Shown: positions 54,102 through 63,914, counted from the first letter of the stretch. The stretch: DNA of 64,000 bases from Marinobacter salinexigens (GCF_008370345.1 NZ_VTUU01000012.1:26958-90957), one strand, 5' to 3'. Notes: generated by a model not told the origin, from the letters alone. Numbers and translations: made by a program.

Positions 54102-55619
54102 TCAGAGAGTGGGTGGGATCAGGCCCAGATCCGATGGCAGGCTGGCCTGAATGTCATCCGGGACGACCTTTTGGTTAGCCGGAGTCGTGTCTGGCGGTGT
54201 GCCCTCAAGGTTTACAATTTCTGAGACAGGTTCGGGCCGGGCCGGGGGGCGGTCTGTTATCCGTGCCAGCACGTCGTAATAACGGCGAATGTTCTGAACA
54301 TAAAGCACGGGTTCATGGCCGCGGGCATAGCCAAACCGGGTTTTTTTGTACCATTCCTTTTGCGCAAGGAGAGGCAGGAATTCCTTAACGTCCATCCATC
54401 GATCGGGGTCCTTGCCTGCGCCCTCGGTGAGCCGTCTGGCGTCCTCAAGATGGCCAAAGCCAACGTTGTAGGAGGCCAGGGCGAACCAGGTGCGGTCGGG
54501 TTCCGGAATCCGGGCAGGGATCTTGTCGTGAACCATCTGGAAGTATTTCGAGCCGCCTTCAATGCTTTCCTCGGCATCCATCCGGTTGTTAATCCCGATG
54601 TAGCTTGCGGTATTGCGAGTGAGCATCATCAGACCCCGAACGCCCGTTGGAGAGACGGCGTTCGGGCGCCAGTGGGATTCCTGATAGCCGATAGCAGCCA
54701 GTAACCGCCAGTCCATTCCTGCATCCTTGGCATAACTCTGGAACAAGTGCTCATAGTTCGGGAGGCGGTTCTGGACGTGGTGCATGAAGGTGCGGGCGCC
54801 AACGTAGTTGAGCTGGTCCAGGTGTCCATAGAAGCGTTCAGAGAGTTGGGCCAGAGTGCCGTCTGCCTGCAGTTTCTGCAGGAACTGGTTGGCGGCGGTA
54901 ATCAGAGTTTTGTCCTGGGCTTTCGGGAAAAGCCAGGCCAGCTCTTCCGGATCTCCCAGCGCGAAAGCTTCTTTTACGTGCGGGTAGAATACCTGGTTCA
55001 ATTCCAGTTCGTTGGACGATACGACGGCATAGGCGAACTCTCCGCTTTCGACGCGGGCAAGAATGCCGGCTGCATCGATGCCCGGATGTACCTGCCACTG
55101 GTAGTTATCCTCGGTGTCCAGGTGGTGCTCATGGTTGCTGTCAGGAACCAGATGAAGTGTTTGTCCGGTGAGATCCTTAAGTGAGCCTGGGCGGCCATGC
55201 TCCCGGTTGTAAACGACGACAGACTGCGCTGCAATACCTGTCGGCAGCACCCGGTAAAGGTCGTCGATTCCCGCCTGTCCCGAAAGCCCGGCCATGCCGA
55301 TATGGGCATAATCCCGGGATAGCACCGACAGTATTTCAGTATTGTCGTCGGCGACCCGTATACGCAGTTCTACGCCAAGCTCTTCAGCAAAACGCTTCGC
55401 CAGCTCGTAGTCATAGCCAGTCTCGCCCTCGCGCCCTTCATAGTAAATAGAGGGGGCTTCACGAGTAATAACGTGCAGCACACCTTCATTGAGAACTTCC
55501 TGAAGGGTTGTCGGGCGTGAGCAGGCGGTAACTGAGAGGATGACACTGACTAACAGGGCCATCCGCGCTGGAACGCTGGCAAGTGTGGTTAGCAATCTGG
55601 ACAAATCCCTGAACTCCAT
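54102..55619 (-). CDS. mltF: MltF, membrane-bound lytic murein transglycosylase F
   Basis: MltF cuts glycan strands of peptidoglycan and carries a solute-binding-like regulatory domain. The 505-residue product has a lipobox VTAC after the signal peptide, an ABC-type binding domain (about 35-270: VLHVITREAPSIYYEG, GYDYELAKRFAEELGV) and a lysozyme-like domain (about 285-450) with the catalytic Glu in GYQESHWRPNAVSPTGVRG. It is divergent from purL, 268 bases away, as in many relatives. Confidence 0.95.
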   Translation of the reverse strand: MEFRDLSRLLTTLASVPARMALLVSVILSVTACSRPTTLQEVLNEGVLHVITREAPSIYYEGREGETGYDYELAKRFAEELGVELRIRVADDNTEILSVLSRDYAHIGMAGLSGQAGIDDLYRVLPTGIAAQSVVVYNREHGRPGSLKDLTGQTLHLVPDSNHEHHLDTEDNYQWQVHPGIDAAGILARVESGEFAYAVVSSNELELNQVFYPHVKEAFALGDPEELAWLFPKAQDKTLITAANQFLQKLQADGTLAQLSERFYGHLDQLNYVGARTFMHHVQNRLPNYEHLFQSYAKDAGMDWRLLAAIGYQESHWRPNAVSPTGVRGLMMLTRNTASYIGINNRMDAEESIEGGSKYFQMVHDKIPARIPEPDRTWFALASYNVGFGHLEDARRLTEGAGKDPDRWMDVKEFLPLLAQKEWYKKTRFGYARGHEPVLYVQNIRRYYDVLARITDRPPARPEPVSEIVNLEGTPPDTTPANQKVVPDDIQASLPSDLGLIPPTL

Positions 55620-55887
55620 ACAGCTGGATCTTGGGGATACGTCAGGGATTCAGTAAAGGGACGTATCCGGTATCTTGCTGGGTGTGGCTTCCGTTTCCAC
55701 CTTTATATGATCTCTGGTGCTGCAGGTCGGGTCAATAAATCTGATTAATTAATGTGCAAAATAATGTCAATTATACGGGAAGTCCGATACGGCACTTACG
55801 CTGTATCCCGAGGCTTCTTTCGAGTATCATTGCGCCCTTTCAGATTGCACCCGGATTTCTCCGTTTCGCGCGATACAGGTTGATATC

Positions 55888-58800
55888 ATGCTTGAACTTC
55901 GCGGCGCTCCCGCGCTCTCGTCCTTCCGTTCCCGCAAATTGCATTCCCGGATTCAGGAAATTGTTCCTGAGGTGGAGCATGTCTATGCCGAGTTCATGCA
56001 CTTCGTGGATCTCGATGACAGTCTCTCAGATTCGGAGCAGGCTGTTCTGGATCGGCTGCTGGTTTATGGTCCCAGTGTGCCGGTTGAAGAACCCGACGGC
56101 GTACTGTTTCTGGTGGTTCCGCGCCCGGGCACACTGTCGCCCTGGTCCAGTAAGGCGACTGACATCGCCAGAAATTGTGGCCTTCGCCAGATCCACCGTA
56201 TCGAGCGAGGCACTGCGTACTATATTCGTGCGGCCAGGAAGCTGAGCCTTGAGCAGCGTGAACACATTGCGGCTCTGCTGCACGACCGCATGACCCAGAA
56301 AGTGTTTCATGAGATGGGTGGTGCGGAGCTGTTGTTCAGCCATGAGGAACCGCGTCTCCTGGGGCGGGTATCCGTGCTTGAGGGCGGACGCACTGCTCTG
56401 GTTGAGGCCAATGTGCGTTTGGGGTTGGCACTGGCTGAGGATGAGATTGATTATCTGGTCAAGTCCTTTACCGATCTTCAGAGAGACCCGACTGACGTCG
56501 AGCTGATGATGTTTGCCCAGGCTAACTCCGAGCATTGTCGTCACAAAATCTTTAATGCCTCCTGGGATATCGACGGAGAAGGGCAGGAGAAATCCTTGTT
56601 CGCAATGATCCGCAACACCTTTGAAATGAACAGCGAAGGTGTGCTCTCAGCCTACAAGGATAATGCCTCTGTCATTCGCGGCAGCCGTGGCGGTCGTTTC
56701 TTCCCGGATCCCGATACTGGTGTGTACGGATATAACGAGGAAGACATCCACATTCTGATGAAGGTGGAGACTCACAACCACCCGACCGCCATTGCGCCAG
56801 CTGCGGGTTCTGCCACTGGATCCGGTGGTGAAATTCGTGACGAAGGCGCTACCGGACGAGGTTCAAAGCCGAAGGCCGGCCTCACTGGCTTTACAGTGTC
56901 CAACCTGAACCTGCCTGGAGATCCCCAACCGTGGGAGATCGGTTACGGCAAGCCGGAGCGTATTGCGTCTGCGCTGGATATCATGATCGAAGGCCCCATC
57001 GGTGGCGCTTCCTTCAACAATGAATTTGGTCGCCCGAACCTGGCTGGCTATTTCCGTACCTTTGAAGAAAAGGTTCCGGGTGCTGCTGGTGAAGAGGTGC
57101 GTGGTTACCACAAGCCCATCATGATTGCCGGCGGCCTCGGCAATATCCGGGGGGAGCATGTCGAGAAGGGGAATATCCCGGTCGGTGCCAAGCTGATTGT
57201 GCTTGGCGGGCCTTCCATGCTGATCGGTCTCGGGGGTGGCGCTGCGTCTTCCATGGACTCTGGTTCCAGTAACGAAAATCTGGATTTTGCCTCGGTTCAG
57301 CGTGACAACCCGGAAATGGAACGTCGTTGCCAGGAAGTTATCGACCGTTGCTGGCAGATGGGGGATAACAACCCGATTTGCTTCATCCACGACGTGGGCG
57401 CGGGCGGACTGTCCAATGCCATGCCGGAGCTGGTGAAAGACGGTGGTCGCGGCGGTAAGTTTGAACTCCGTGAAATCCCGAGTGATGAGCCGGGAATGTC
57501 TCCGCTTGAGATCTGGTGTAACGAGTCTCAGGAACGTTACGTGATGGCGGTGGCTCCGGAAAATCTCGAGTTGTTTGATGCCTTGTGCCGTCGCGAGCGC
57601 TGCCCATACGCGGTCGTCGGTGAGGCAACCGAAGCTCACCATCTGGAACTTGGTGATTCTTACTTTGACGACAAGCCTGTCGATCTGCCGATGGAGGTGC
57701 TGTTTGGCAAGCCTCCACGCATGCATCGCAGTGTTAACCGGGCTTCGTTCACCAAGCCAATCTTTGACTCCACGAAAGTTGATCTTAACGATGCGATCCG
57801 TCGCGTTCTGCGTTTGCCATCTGTGGGGTCGAAGAGCTTCCTGATCACCATTGGTGACCGCACGATTACCGGTTTGGTTGCCCGTGATCAGATGGTCGGT
57901 CCATGGCAGGTTCCCGTTGCCGATGTTGCGGTAACGGCCAGCTCTTTTGATGTGCGTACCGGTGAGGCAATGGCCATGGGCGAGCGCACGCCCGTTGCGG
58001 TTATTGATGCTCCTGCATCCGGGCGGATGGCGGTGGGTGAGGTTATTACCAACCTGGCAGCGGCGTCCATCAACAAACTGTCTGATATCCGTCTGTCTGC
58101 AAACTGGATGGCTGCAGCCGGTCACCCCGGTGAAGATGAAAACCTTTACGAAACGGTTCGTGCGGTGGGCATGGAACTGTGTCCGGAGCTCGGAATTACT
58201 ATTCCGGTGGGCAAGGACTCCATGTCCATGAAGACCACCTGGGAAGAGGATAATGGCGAACAGAAGAGCGTTACCGCACCACTGTCGCTGATTATCAGCG
58301 GTTTTGCGCCGGTTACTGATGTGGCTCGTACATTGACGCCACAGCTGGTAACTGACGCGGGAGAAACCGACCTTATCCTTGTGGATCTGGCGGCGGGTCA
58401 GAATCGATTGGGTGGTTCTGCTCTGGCCCAGGTTTATCGCCAGGTCGGTGCAGCTGCACCGGATCTGGATGATCCGGAGGATATCAAGGCATTCTTTGCA
58501 GTCATTCAGGGGCTTAACTCTGATAGCAAACTGCTGGCATACCATGACCGTTCCGACGGTGGTCTCTTTGTGACCCTGGCCGAAATGGCCTTCGCTGGTC
58601 GCACTGGTATTGATGTGAAGCTGGACGGTCTGGCTGAAGATGCCTCCCAGTTCCCGCGTGAACTGTTTAACGAAGAGCTCGGGGCGGTTATTCAGGTTCG
58701 TCGTGGAGACACCGATTTTGTGCTGCAGCAGTTCTCGGCCGCGGGTCTCGGGGACCACACCAGCGTAATTGGCACCCTTAACGATGATGATCGCCTGCGC

Positions 58801-59793
58801 CTGAGCTTTGCCGGTGAACCTGTCGTCGAAGAGCCTCGGTCTGTGTTTCAGCGTCTGTGGGCAGAAACCAGTTATCGTATTCAGTCTCTGAGGGACAATG
58901 CCGATTGCGCCCAGGAAGAGTTCGATAATCTGCTTGATACCCAGGACCCGGGGCTGAATACAGAACTGACCTTTGATATTAACGAAGACATTGCTGCTCC
59001 GTTTATCAACAAGGGCGCGCGTCCGAAGGTGGCAGTGCTGCGTGAGCAGGGCGTGAACGGCCAGGTTGAGATGGCTGCCGCGTTTGACCGTGCAGGCTTC
59101 GAGTCGGTTGATGTGCACATGAGTGACCTGCTGTCTGGCCGCATATCGCTGGAAGGTTTCAACAGCCTGGTTGCGTGTGGCGGATTCTCCTACGGCGATG
59201 TTTTGGGTGCCGGCGAAGGATGGGCAAAATCCATCCTGTTCAGTGACCGGGTTCGGGATCAGTTTGCAGCGTTTTTCAACCGTCAGGATACCCTGGCGCT
59301 GGGTGTCTGTAACGGCTGTCAGATGTTGTCAAATCTGCACGAGTTGATTCCGGGTAGTGAAGGTTGGCCGCGCTTTGTTCGCAACCAGTCTGAGCAGTTC
59401 GAAGCTCGCTTCGTGATGGCTGAGGTAACACAATCACCTTCCGCCTTCCTGGATGGAATGGCTGGTTCCCGGATGCCAATCGCTGTTGCTCACGGGGAAG
59501 GTCGTATCGAATTTTCCGGAGACGCCTCTGCGGCGGGTCTGACGGATAATGAGTTGGTTGCCCTGCGTTACGTTGATAACCGTGGCCAAGCGACGGAGCG
59601 GTACCCCTATAACCCGAACGGCTCAGAAAGCGGTATTACCGGTGTTACTACTCGGGATGGTCGAGTCACAATTATGATGCCTCATCCGGAGCGAGTGTTC
59701 CGTGCTGTTCAGCATTCCTGGCATCCAGACTCATGGCAGGAGGATGGCCCCTGGATCCGAATGTTCCGGAATGCGCGTCGCTGGTTCGGCTAA
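55888..59793 (+). CDS. purL: PurL, phosphoribosylformylglycinamidine synthase
   Basis: PurL makes FGAM from FGAR, ATP and glutamine in purine synthesis. The single 1301-residue chain has the N-terminal domain, two AIRS-type ATP-binding halves (HNHPTAIAPAAGSATGSGGEIRDEGATGRG in the first, KDSMSMKTTW in the second) and the C-terminal glutaminase domain with the Cys in ALGVCNGCQML and a His/Glu pair in MMPHPERVFR. This is the large fused form of gammaproteobacteria. A terminator follows directly. Confidence 0.97.
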   Translation: MLELRGAPALSSFRSRKLHSRIQEIVPEVEHVYAEFMHFVDLDDSLSDSEQAVLDRLLVYGPSVPVEEPDGVLFLVVPRPGTLSPWSSKATDIARNCGLRQIHRIERGTAYYIRAARKLSLEQREHIAALLHDRMTQKVFHEMGGAELLFSHEEPRLLGRVSVLEGGRTALVEANVRLGLALAEDEIDYLVKSFTDLQRDPTDVELMMFAQANSEHCRHKIFNASWDIDGEGQEKSLFAMIRNTFEMNSEGVLSAYKDNASVIRGSRGGRFFPDPDTGVYGYNEEDIHILMKVETHNHPTAIAPAAGSATGSGGEIRDEGATGRGSKPKAGLTGFTVSNLNLPGDPQPWEIGYGKPERIASALDIMIEGPIGGASFNNEFGRPNLAGYFRTFEEKVPGAAGEEVRGYHKPIMIAGGLGNIRGEHVEKGNIPVGAKLIVLGGPSMLIGLGGGAASSMDSGSSNENLDFASVQRDNPEMERRCQEVIDRCWQMGDNNPICFIHDVGAGGLSNAMPELVKDGGRGGKFELREIPSDEPGMSPLEIWCNESQERYVMAVAPENLELFDALCRRERCPYAVVGEATEAHHLELGDSYFDDKPVDLPMEVLFGKPPRMHRSVNRASFTKPIFDSTKVDLNDAIRRVLRLPSVGSKSFLITIGDRTITGLVARDQMVGPWQVPVADVAVTASSFDVRTGEAMAMGERTPVAVIDAPASGRMAVGEVITNLAAASINKLSDIRLSANWMAAAGHPGEDENLYETVRAVGMELCPELGITIPVGKDSMSMKTTWEEDNGEQKSVTAPLSLIISGFAPVTDVARTLTPQLVTDAGETDLILVDLAAGQNRLGGSALAQVYRQVGAAAPDLDDPEDIKAFFAVIQGLNSDSKLLAYHDRSDGGLFVTLAEMAFAGRTGIDVKLDGLAEDASQFPRELFNEELGAVIQVRRGDTDFVLQQFSAAGLGDHTSVIGTLNDDDRLRLSFAGEPVVEEPRSVFQRLWAETSYRIQSLRDNADCAQEEFDNLLDTQDPGLNTELTFDINEDIAAPFINKGARPKVAVLREQGVNGQVEMAAAFDRAGFESVDVHMSDLLSGRISLEGFNSLVACGGFSYGDVLGAGEGWAKSILFSDRVRDQFAAFFNRQDTLALGVCNGCQMLSNLHELIPGSEGWPRFVRNQSEQFEARFVMAEVTQSPSAFLDGMAGSRMPIAVAHGEGRIEFSGDASAAGLTDNELVALRYVDNRGQATERYPYNPNGSESGITGVTTRDGRVTIMMPHPERVFRAVQHSWHPDSWQEDGPWIRMFRNARRWFG

Positions 59794-59805
59794 TCTGGAA
59801 TGATC

Positions 59806-59862
59806 TAAAAAGGCCGGCCTGGGAAATGCTGTATTGGAGCATTTTTCAGGTCGGCTTTTTTT
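59806..59862 (+). terminator. Branched terminator after purL
   Basis: An outer stem near AAGGCCGGCCTG (59809-59820) and CAGGTCGGC (59847-59855) with a T run is combined with an inner stem (AAATGCT with AGCATTT). The last T tract follows at 59856-59862. It clearly ends the purL transcript. Confidence 0.8.
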
Positions 59863-60208
59863 GTTTTTCTGCCTTGCTTCTGTTCAGTTTGCAAGCTTCA
59901 AAAGTCACAAAAAACGTAAAATTTCCCTTGACTCGATATTTTTATGCACACTCATGGTGCCTGCTGCCTGTTATGTGCGCAAAATGATTGGATTTGAACT
60001 TAAATTCTTATTGAAAAATATAACTTATTGAAAATAAATGAAAAATATAATCGGGTGATTTTGTCGCCAATTTGACATGGAGTCAGTAATTACGGGGTTT
60101 GGGGGGCTGTTCCCAAAAACTTTCCCCAGAGTTATCCACAGAATCTGTGGGTAAGTTTCTAAGGTACTAATCTGCCCAAAAAATCTTCAAATAGGATGGG
60201 GGTATTAG
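59863..60208. other. AT-rich non-coding region with repeats and DnaA boxes
   Basis: This 346-base stretch contains no gene. Bases 59990-60060 are very AT-rich and hold the 12-base direct repeat TGAAAAATATAA twice (60012-60023 and 60039-60050). About 80 bases on lie two DnaA-box-like sites (see separate entry) just before the NIF3-like gene. Confidence 0.65.
60132..60154. promoter_or_regulatory. Two DnaA boxes in inverted orientation
   Basis: TTATCCACA (60132-60140) is a perfect DnaA box. TGTGGGTAA (60146-60154) on the same strand is the inverted form of a one-mismatch box (TTACCCACA). They are 5 bases apart, 55 bases before the NIF3-like ATG, and a possible -10 (TACTAAT at 60165-60171) lies between. 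Confidence 0.75.
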
Positions 60209-60520
60209 ATGTATAAGCTTTGTTACTTTGTTCCGGAAAGCCATCTGGAGGAGACAAAGATAGCGCTCTTTGAAGCGGGAGCGGGGCGCATCGGTGATTA
60301 CGATCGTTGTGCCTGGCAGTGTCTGGGGCAGGGCCAGTTTCGTCCCCTTGATGGAAGCGATCCTTTTTTGGGGAAAGTAGGGGAAATCGAAAAAGTGAGG
60401 GAATACAAGGTTGAGCTGGTTTGTGCGGATGAGCGAATTGCCGATGCGGTTCTGGCTCTGAAGCAGGCTCATCCGTATGAAGAGCCTGCTTACGAGGTTT
60501 ATCGATTGGAAAACCTATAA
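60209..60520 (+). CDS. NIF3-like/YqfO small protein
   Basis: The 103-residue protein matches the insert domain of NIF3/YqfO proteins in its standalone form (MYKLCYFVPESHLEETKIALFEAGAGRIGDYDRC at the start, HPYEEPAYEVY at the end). It has a CutA-like fold with no known catalytic residues. Its stop overlaps the Nudix gene's stop by 6 bases on the other strand. DnaA boxes lie upstream. Confidence 0.88.
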   Translation: MYKLCYFVPESHLEETKIALFEAGAGRIGDYDRCAWQCLGQGQFRPLDGSDPFLGKVGEIEKVREYKVELVCADERIADAVLALKQAHPYEEPAYEVYRLENL

Positions 60521-61078
60521 CGGTTCTTTGCTTTTTTCGGCGCCCATTGGCCGACGAATGTCTTTGATGTGAACTCCGTAGCTGGCATTGCGGGTGTCTT
60601 CAATGAACAGTTCCAGCGTTTTCCGGACGGTGGGGAATGAAATTTCATCCCATGGGATCTCGTCCAGCCCGAAAAGGCGGGACTCCAGTGACTCCTCGCC
60701 GGCTCCGAACCGACCATCCTTCAGGCTTGCACGATAAAACATGTGAACCTGATTGATATGGGGGACATCAATAATTGAATAGAGACCTTCGATGTCAACG
60801 TCTGCCAGCGCTTCCTCAAGGGTCTCGCGAGCGGCCGCCTCAACGGTTGTCTCTGCATTTTCCATAAAGCCTGCAGGCAGGGTCCAGTAGCCGTAGCGCG
60901 GTTCAATGGCTCGCCGACACAGCAGGATTTTTCCTTCCCAGACAGGAACTGTGCCAGCAACGATGCGAGGGTTCTGGTAATGTATTGTGTCGCAGCTGAT
61001 GCATACATAGCGGTAACGGTTATCGCCTTCGGGGATGCGTTGTTCAACCGGTTGGCCGCATGTGCTGCAGTACTTCAT
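60515..61078 (-). CDS. Nudix hydrolase with N-terminal zinc ribbon
   Basis: The 187-residue protein starts with a zinc ribbon (CSTCGQPV...CISCDTI, about residues 4-30), followed by a Nudix domain: LLCRRAIEPRYGYWTLPAGFMENAE and the box RETLEEALADV. The usual Gly of the Nudix box is replaced by Leu, as in relatives of this zinc-ribbon subgroup. Substrate not known; NADH pyrophosphatase-like. Confidence 0.88.
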   Translation of the reverse strand: MKYCSTCGQPVEQRIPEGDNRYRYVCISCDTIHYQNPRIVAGTVPVWEGKILLCRRAIEPRYGYWTLPAGFMENAETTVEAAARETLEEALADVDIEGLYSIIDVPHINQVHMFYRASLKDGRFGAGEESLESRLFGLDEIPWDEISFPTVRKTLELFIEDTRNASYGVHIKDIRRPMGAEKSKEPL

Positions 61079-61175
61079 GTTTTTCCCCGTATACTGTTTG
61101 TGGTTTGGTAGTCAGTGTAACCATCGACGCTGCCGCTGTCTCACCCTATGTCATGATTTACCGCGGAGTTCCATT

Positions 61176-61775
61176 GTGCGCGATTTTCTTGCCGGGCGCC
61201 TTGCCGGTTACGCCCCCAGACAGCTGACCCTTGATTATCCGGAAGCCGGTATCCTGGTTCCGGTTACAGACAGTGACAGCAACCCCGAAATGATCTTTAC
61301 CCTGAGATCGGCGAATCTGAGTACCCATAGCGGACAGGTGGCCTATCCCGGGGGCAAAAGGGATCCTGAGGATCACTCACTGGTGGCCACGGCTCTGAGA
61401 GAAACCCACGAGGAAATCGGCTTGCCACCGGACCAGGTCCAGGTGATCGCGCCCCTCAGCCAGGTCATGTCCCGCCATGGCATTCTCGTTACGCCGTATG
61501 TCGGCGTCGTTCCGGGTGATCATCCACTTCAACACAATCCCGACGAAATAGAGAGCATCTTCAAGGTTCCCCTGTCATTTTTTCTGGAAGACAAACGTGA
61601 GCGAACAGATGCACTGAATTTTTTAAATCATACTTTCCATGTGCCGTGTTACCGGTGGGAAAGGTACGAAATATGGGGAATGTCTGCAGTGGTTCTGGTC
61701 GACTTCCTGAACGCTGTGTACGATGCCGGTATTGATTTGCTGGAACCGCCTGAAGGAGGCAAGCATGTTTTATGA
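61176..61775 (+). CDS. Nudix CoA pyrophosphatase-type hydrolase (NudL-like)
   Basis: The GTG at 61176 with GGAG at 61164-61167 gives 199 residues; the frame upstream to 61035 lies opposite the Nudix gene. The box is GGKRDPEDHSLVATALRETHEEIGL, preceded by the CoA-specific stretch HSGQVAYP. The gene's stop overlaps the next ATG by 11 bases, so translation is coupled. Confidence 0.88.
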   Translation: MRDFLAGRLAGYAPRQLTLDYPEAGILVPVTDSDSNPEMIFTLRSANLSTHSGQVAYPGGKRDPEDHSLVATALRETHEEIGLPPDQVQVIAPLSQVMSRHGILVTPYVGVVPGDHPLQHNPDEIESIFKVPLSFFLEDKRERTDALNFLNHTFHVPCYRWERYEIWGMSAVVLVDFLNAVYDAGIDLLEPPEGGKHVL

Positions 61776-62298
61776 GCTGGATGGGCGCACACCAGAACTG
61801 GTCGGTGAGGAACAGTTCGTTGCCCATAATGCGACGGTCATTGGCAGCGTCCGGTTAATGGAGAAGAGCAGTGTCTGGTACAACGTCGTGATTCGTGGCG
61901 ACAACGACCTTATTACGGTTGGTCCGGAAACGAATGTGCAGGATGGATCTGTTCTCCACACGGATTCTGGTATTCAGTTGACCCTTGGGCGTGGCGTGAC
62001 TGTTGGTCACAAGGTTATGTTGCACGGGTGCGAGGTGGGCGATTACTCGCTGATCGGTATCAACGCTGTTGTGTTGAACGGGGCCAAAATTGGCAAGCAC
62101 TGCCTGATTGGCGCCAATACCCTGATTCCGGAGGGCATGGAAATCCCGGATGGCTCTATGGTGATTGGTTCGCCGGGCAAGATCAGAAAAGAGTTGAATG
62201 ATAGTCAGAAAAAAATGCTGGAGATGAGTGCCGCGCACTATGTTCAGAACGCAGCCCGGTATCGGCAGCAACTGAAAGTATGTGAACCGGTCCGATGA
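61765..62298 (+). CDS. Gamma-carbonic anhydrase family protein
   Basis: The ATG at 61765 has AAGGAGG (61753-61759) five bases before. The 177-residue product is a left-handed beta helix with hexapeptide repeats (VVIRGDNDLITVGPETNVQDG, VTVGHKVMLHGCEVGDYSLIGI), including the His of metal binding in VGHKVMLHG. It resembles YrdA/CaiE-type proteins. Its stop overlaps the next start (ATGA). Confidence 0.92.
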   Translation: MFYELDGRTPELVGEEQFVAHNATVIGSVRLMEKSSVWYNVVIRGDNDLITVGPETNVQDGSVLHTDSGIQLTLGRGVTVGHKVMLHGCEVGDYSLIGINAVVLNGAKIGKHCLIGANTLIPEGMEIPDGSMVIGSPGKIRKELNDSQKKMLEMSAAHYVQNAARYRQQLKVCEPVR

Positions 62299-62477
62299 GA
62301 GCTTCAGATAAAGTTCGGTCGCCGTGTGTGAGCGTATGCGCGCTTGATGAAAATGACGTTTGCATCGGATGTCACCGCACCGGTGACGAAATTCTGCGTT
62401 GGACTCAAATGACCAATGACGAGCGCAGGGACGTTCTGCGCAAAGTGGCAAAGCGGGAAGAAAAGGTAGCCCTCTGA
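62295..62477 (+). CDS. DUF1289 small Cys-rich protein
   Basis: The 60-residue product has SPCVSVCALDENDVCIGCHRTGDEI, the four-Cys pattern of DUF1289. It starts inside the stop of the carbonic anhydrase gene. The CIGCH string resembles a heme site, but there is no signal peptide, so a metal-binding role in the cytoplasm is more likely. Function unknown. Confidence 0.9.
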   Translation: MRASDKVRSPCVSVCALDENDVCIGCHRTGDEILRWTQMTNDERRDVLRKVAKREEKVAL

Positions 62478-62478
62478 G

Positions 62479-63675
62479 ATGACAGACACTAATACGGTAA
62501 GAATCGGAACACCCCTGAAAGGCAATGCATTCCGGGTTCTTTTTTGTGGCTCCGGCGAACTGGGCAAGGAAGTGGTCATTGAGCTTCAGCGCTATGGAGT
62601 GGAGGTCATTGCCATTGACCGTTATGCCGATGCTCCGGCCATGCAAGTGGCTCATCGTGCCCATGTGGTGGATATGCTTGACGCCCAGGCTCTGCGTTCG
62701 ATCATTGAGCTTGAAAAGCCCAACCTTATTGTTCCCGAGATCGAAGCGATCGCAACACCGGAACTGGTGAAGCTTGAAGAGGAAGGGTATCGGGTTATCC
62801 CGACGGCCCGTGCGGTCAATCTGACCATGAATCGTGAAGGCATTCGCAGGTTGGCAGCAGAGGAGTTAGGGCTGCCGACGTCTCCATACCGTTTTGCTGG
62901 AACCAAAGAAGAATACCTCCAGGCTGTTCGCGACGTTGGGTTGCCGCTAGTCGTCAAACCGGTAATGAGTTCATCGGGTAAAGGCCAGAGCACCGTAAAA
63001 TCTGAGGCCGATGTTGACGCAGCGTGGGATTATGCTCAGTCAGGCGGTCGTGCTGGTAAAGGGCGTGTAATTGTCGAGGGGTTTGTCGACTTCGAGTATG
63101 AAATTACCCTGCTCACCGTCCGTCACCGCGATGGTATTTCTTTCTGCGATCCGATCGGTCATCGTCAGGAGGACGGAGATTATCGTGAATCGTGGCAGCC
63201 GCAGGCAATGTCCCCAAAAGCATTAGAGCGTTCGCGTGAGATCGCGGAGGCGGTGGTTGCTGATCTTGGTGGTTACGGAATTTATGGCGTCGAACTTTTT
63301 GTTAAGGGAGATGATGTGTGGTTCTCCGAGGTATCTCCCCGTCCCCATGATACCGGGCTGGTAACGTTGGTCTCCCAGGATCTTTCTGAGTTTGCCTTGC
63401 ATGCGCGGGCTATTTTGGGATTGCCCGTTCCGACAATTCGCCAAAACGGTCCAAGTGCATCTGCAGTCATATTGCCCGAAGGGGATTCCGGAGCGGTTGC
63501 TTATAGTGGTGTAGAGGCAGCTCTTGCCGAGCCCGACACCCAACTACGTCTGTTCGGTAAGCCGGAACTGAAAGGTAGGCGTCGAATGGGGGTGGCGCTT
63601 GCCAGGGGCGAGTCGATTGAAGAAGCGAAGGCCAGGGCTCGGAGCGCAGCAGCGGCCGTAAAGGTAGAGCTCTGA
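62479..63675 (+). CDS. purT: PurT, formate-dependent GAR transformylase
   Basis: PurT makes FGAR from GAR, formate and ATP, bypassing the folate-dependent PurN. The 398-residue ATP-grasp protein begins VLFCGSGELGKEVVIELQRYGVEVIAIDRYADAPAMQ and has MSSSGKGQSTVKS and GVELFVKGDDVWFSEVSPRPHDTGLVT in the ATP-binding centre. It lies just upstream of the presumed rRNA promoter region. Confidence 0.96.
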   Translation: MTDTNTVRIGTPLKGNAFRVLFCGSGELGKEVVIELQRYGVEVIAIDRYADAPAMQVAHRAHVVDMLDAQALRSIIELEKPNLIVPEIEAIATPELVKLEEEGYRVIPTARAVNLTMNREGIRRLAAEELGLPTSPYRFAGTKEEYLQAVRDVGLPLVVKPVMSSSGKGQSTVKSEADVDAAWDYAQSGGRAGKGRVIVEGFVDFEYEITLLTVRHRDGISFCDPIGHRQEDGDYRESWQPQAMSPKALERSREIAEAVVADLGGYGIYGVELFVKGDDVWFSEVSPRPHDTGLVTLVSQDLSEFALHARAILGLPVPTIRQNGPSASAVILPEGDSGAVAYSGVEAALAEPDTQLRLFGKPELKGRRRMGVALARGESIEEAKARARSAAAAVKVEL

Positions 63676-63779
63676 GGTTTTATCCCGCCAGGTTGGTTGT
63701 TATGTAGCCAGTTTGGTGGGGGTTTGATCGTTTGAGTAGGTGGAAACCGAAGCATAGGGAAATAAGTTGAAAAAGGTCG

Positions 63780-63807
63780 TTGACAGTTTTCCTGAGGGCT
63801 GTAGAAT
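63780..63807 (+). promoter_or_regulatory. rRNA-type promoter P1
   Basis: TTGACA (63780-63785), a 16-base spacer, and TAGAAT (63802-63807) with a GC-rich discriminator (GCGCAC) form a strong, probably growth-rate-regulated promoter. It is the first of two near-identical cores separated by 135 bases. Confidence 0.8.
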
Positions 63808-63914
63808 GCGCACCACTTCTGAGGGACAAGACGCCGAACGGGGTCGGTTCTGAAGAGTTAACCACTTGAAAGTGTTGAAGAAAAAGTTTTACGGATTCTT
63901 TGGAAAATAAGTGG

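Noticed and set aside
56863..59118. 751-residue open frame antisense to purL
   Set aside because: It is entirely within purL, which has full PurL domains, and the antisense translation shows no domain or signal features; it is a codon-bias shadow.
62295..62477. CIGCH in the DUF1289 protein as heme site
   Set aside because: There is no signal peptide for export to the periplasm, and the extra Cys residues fit the DUF1289 pattern.
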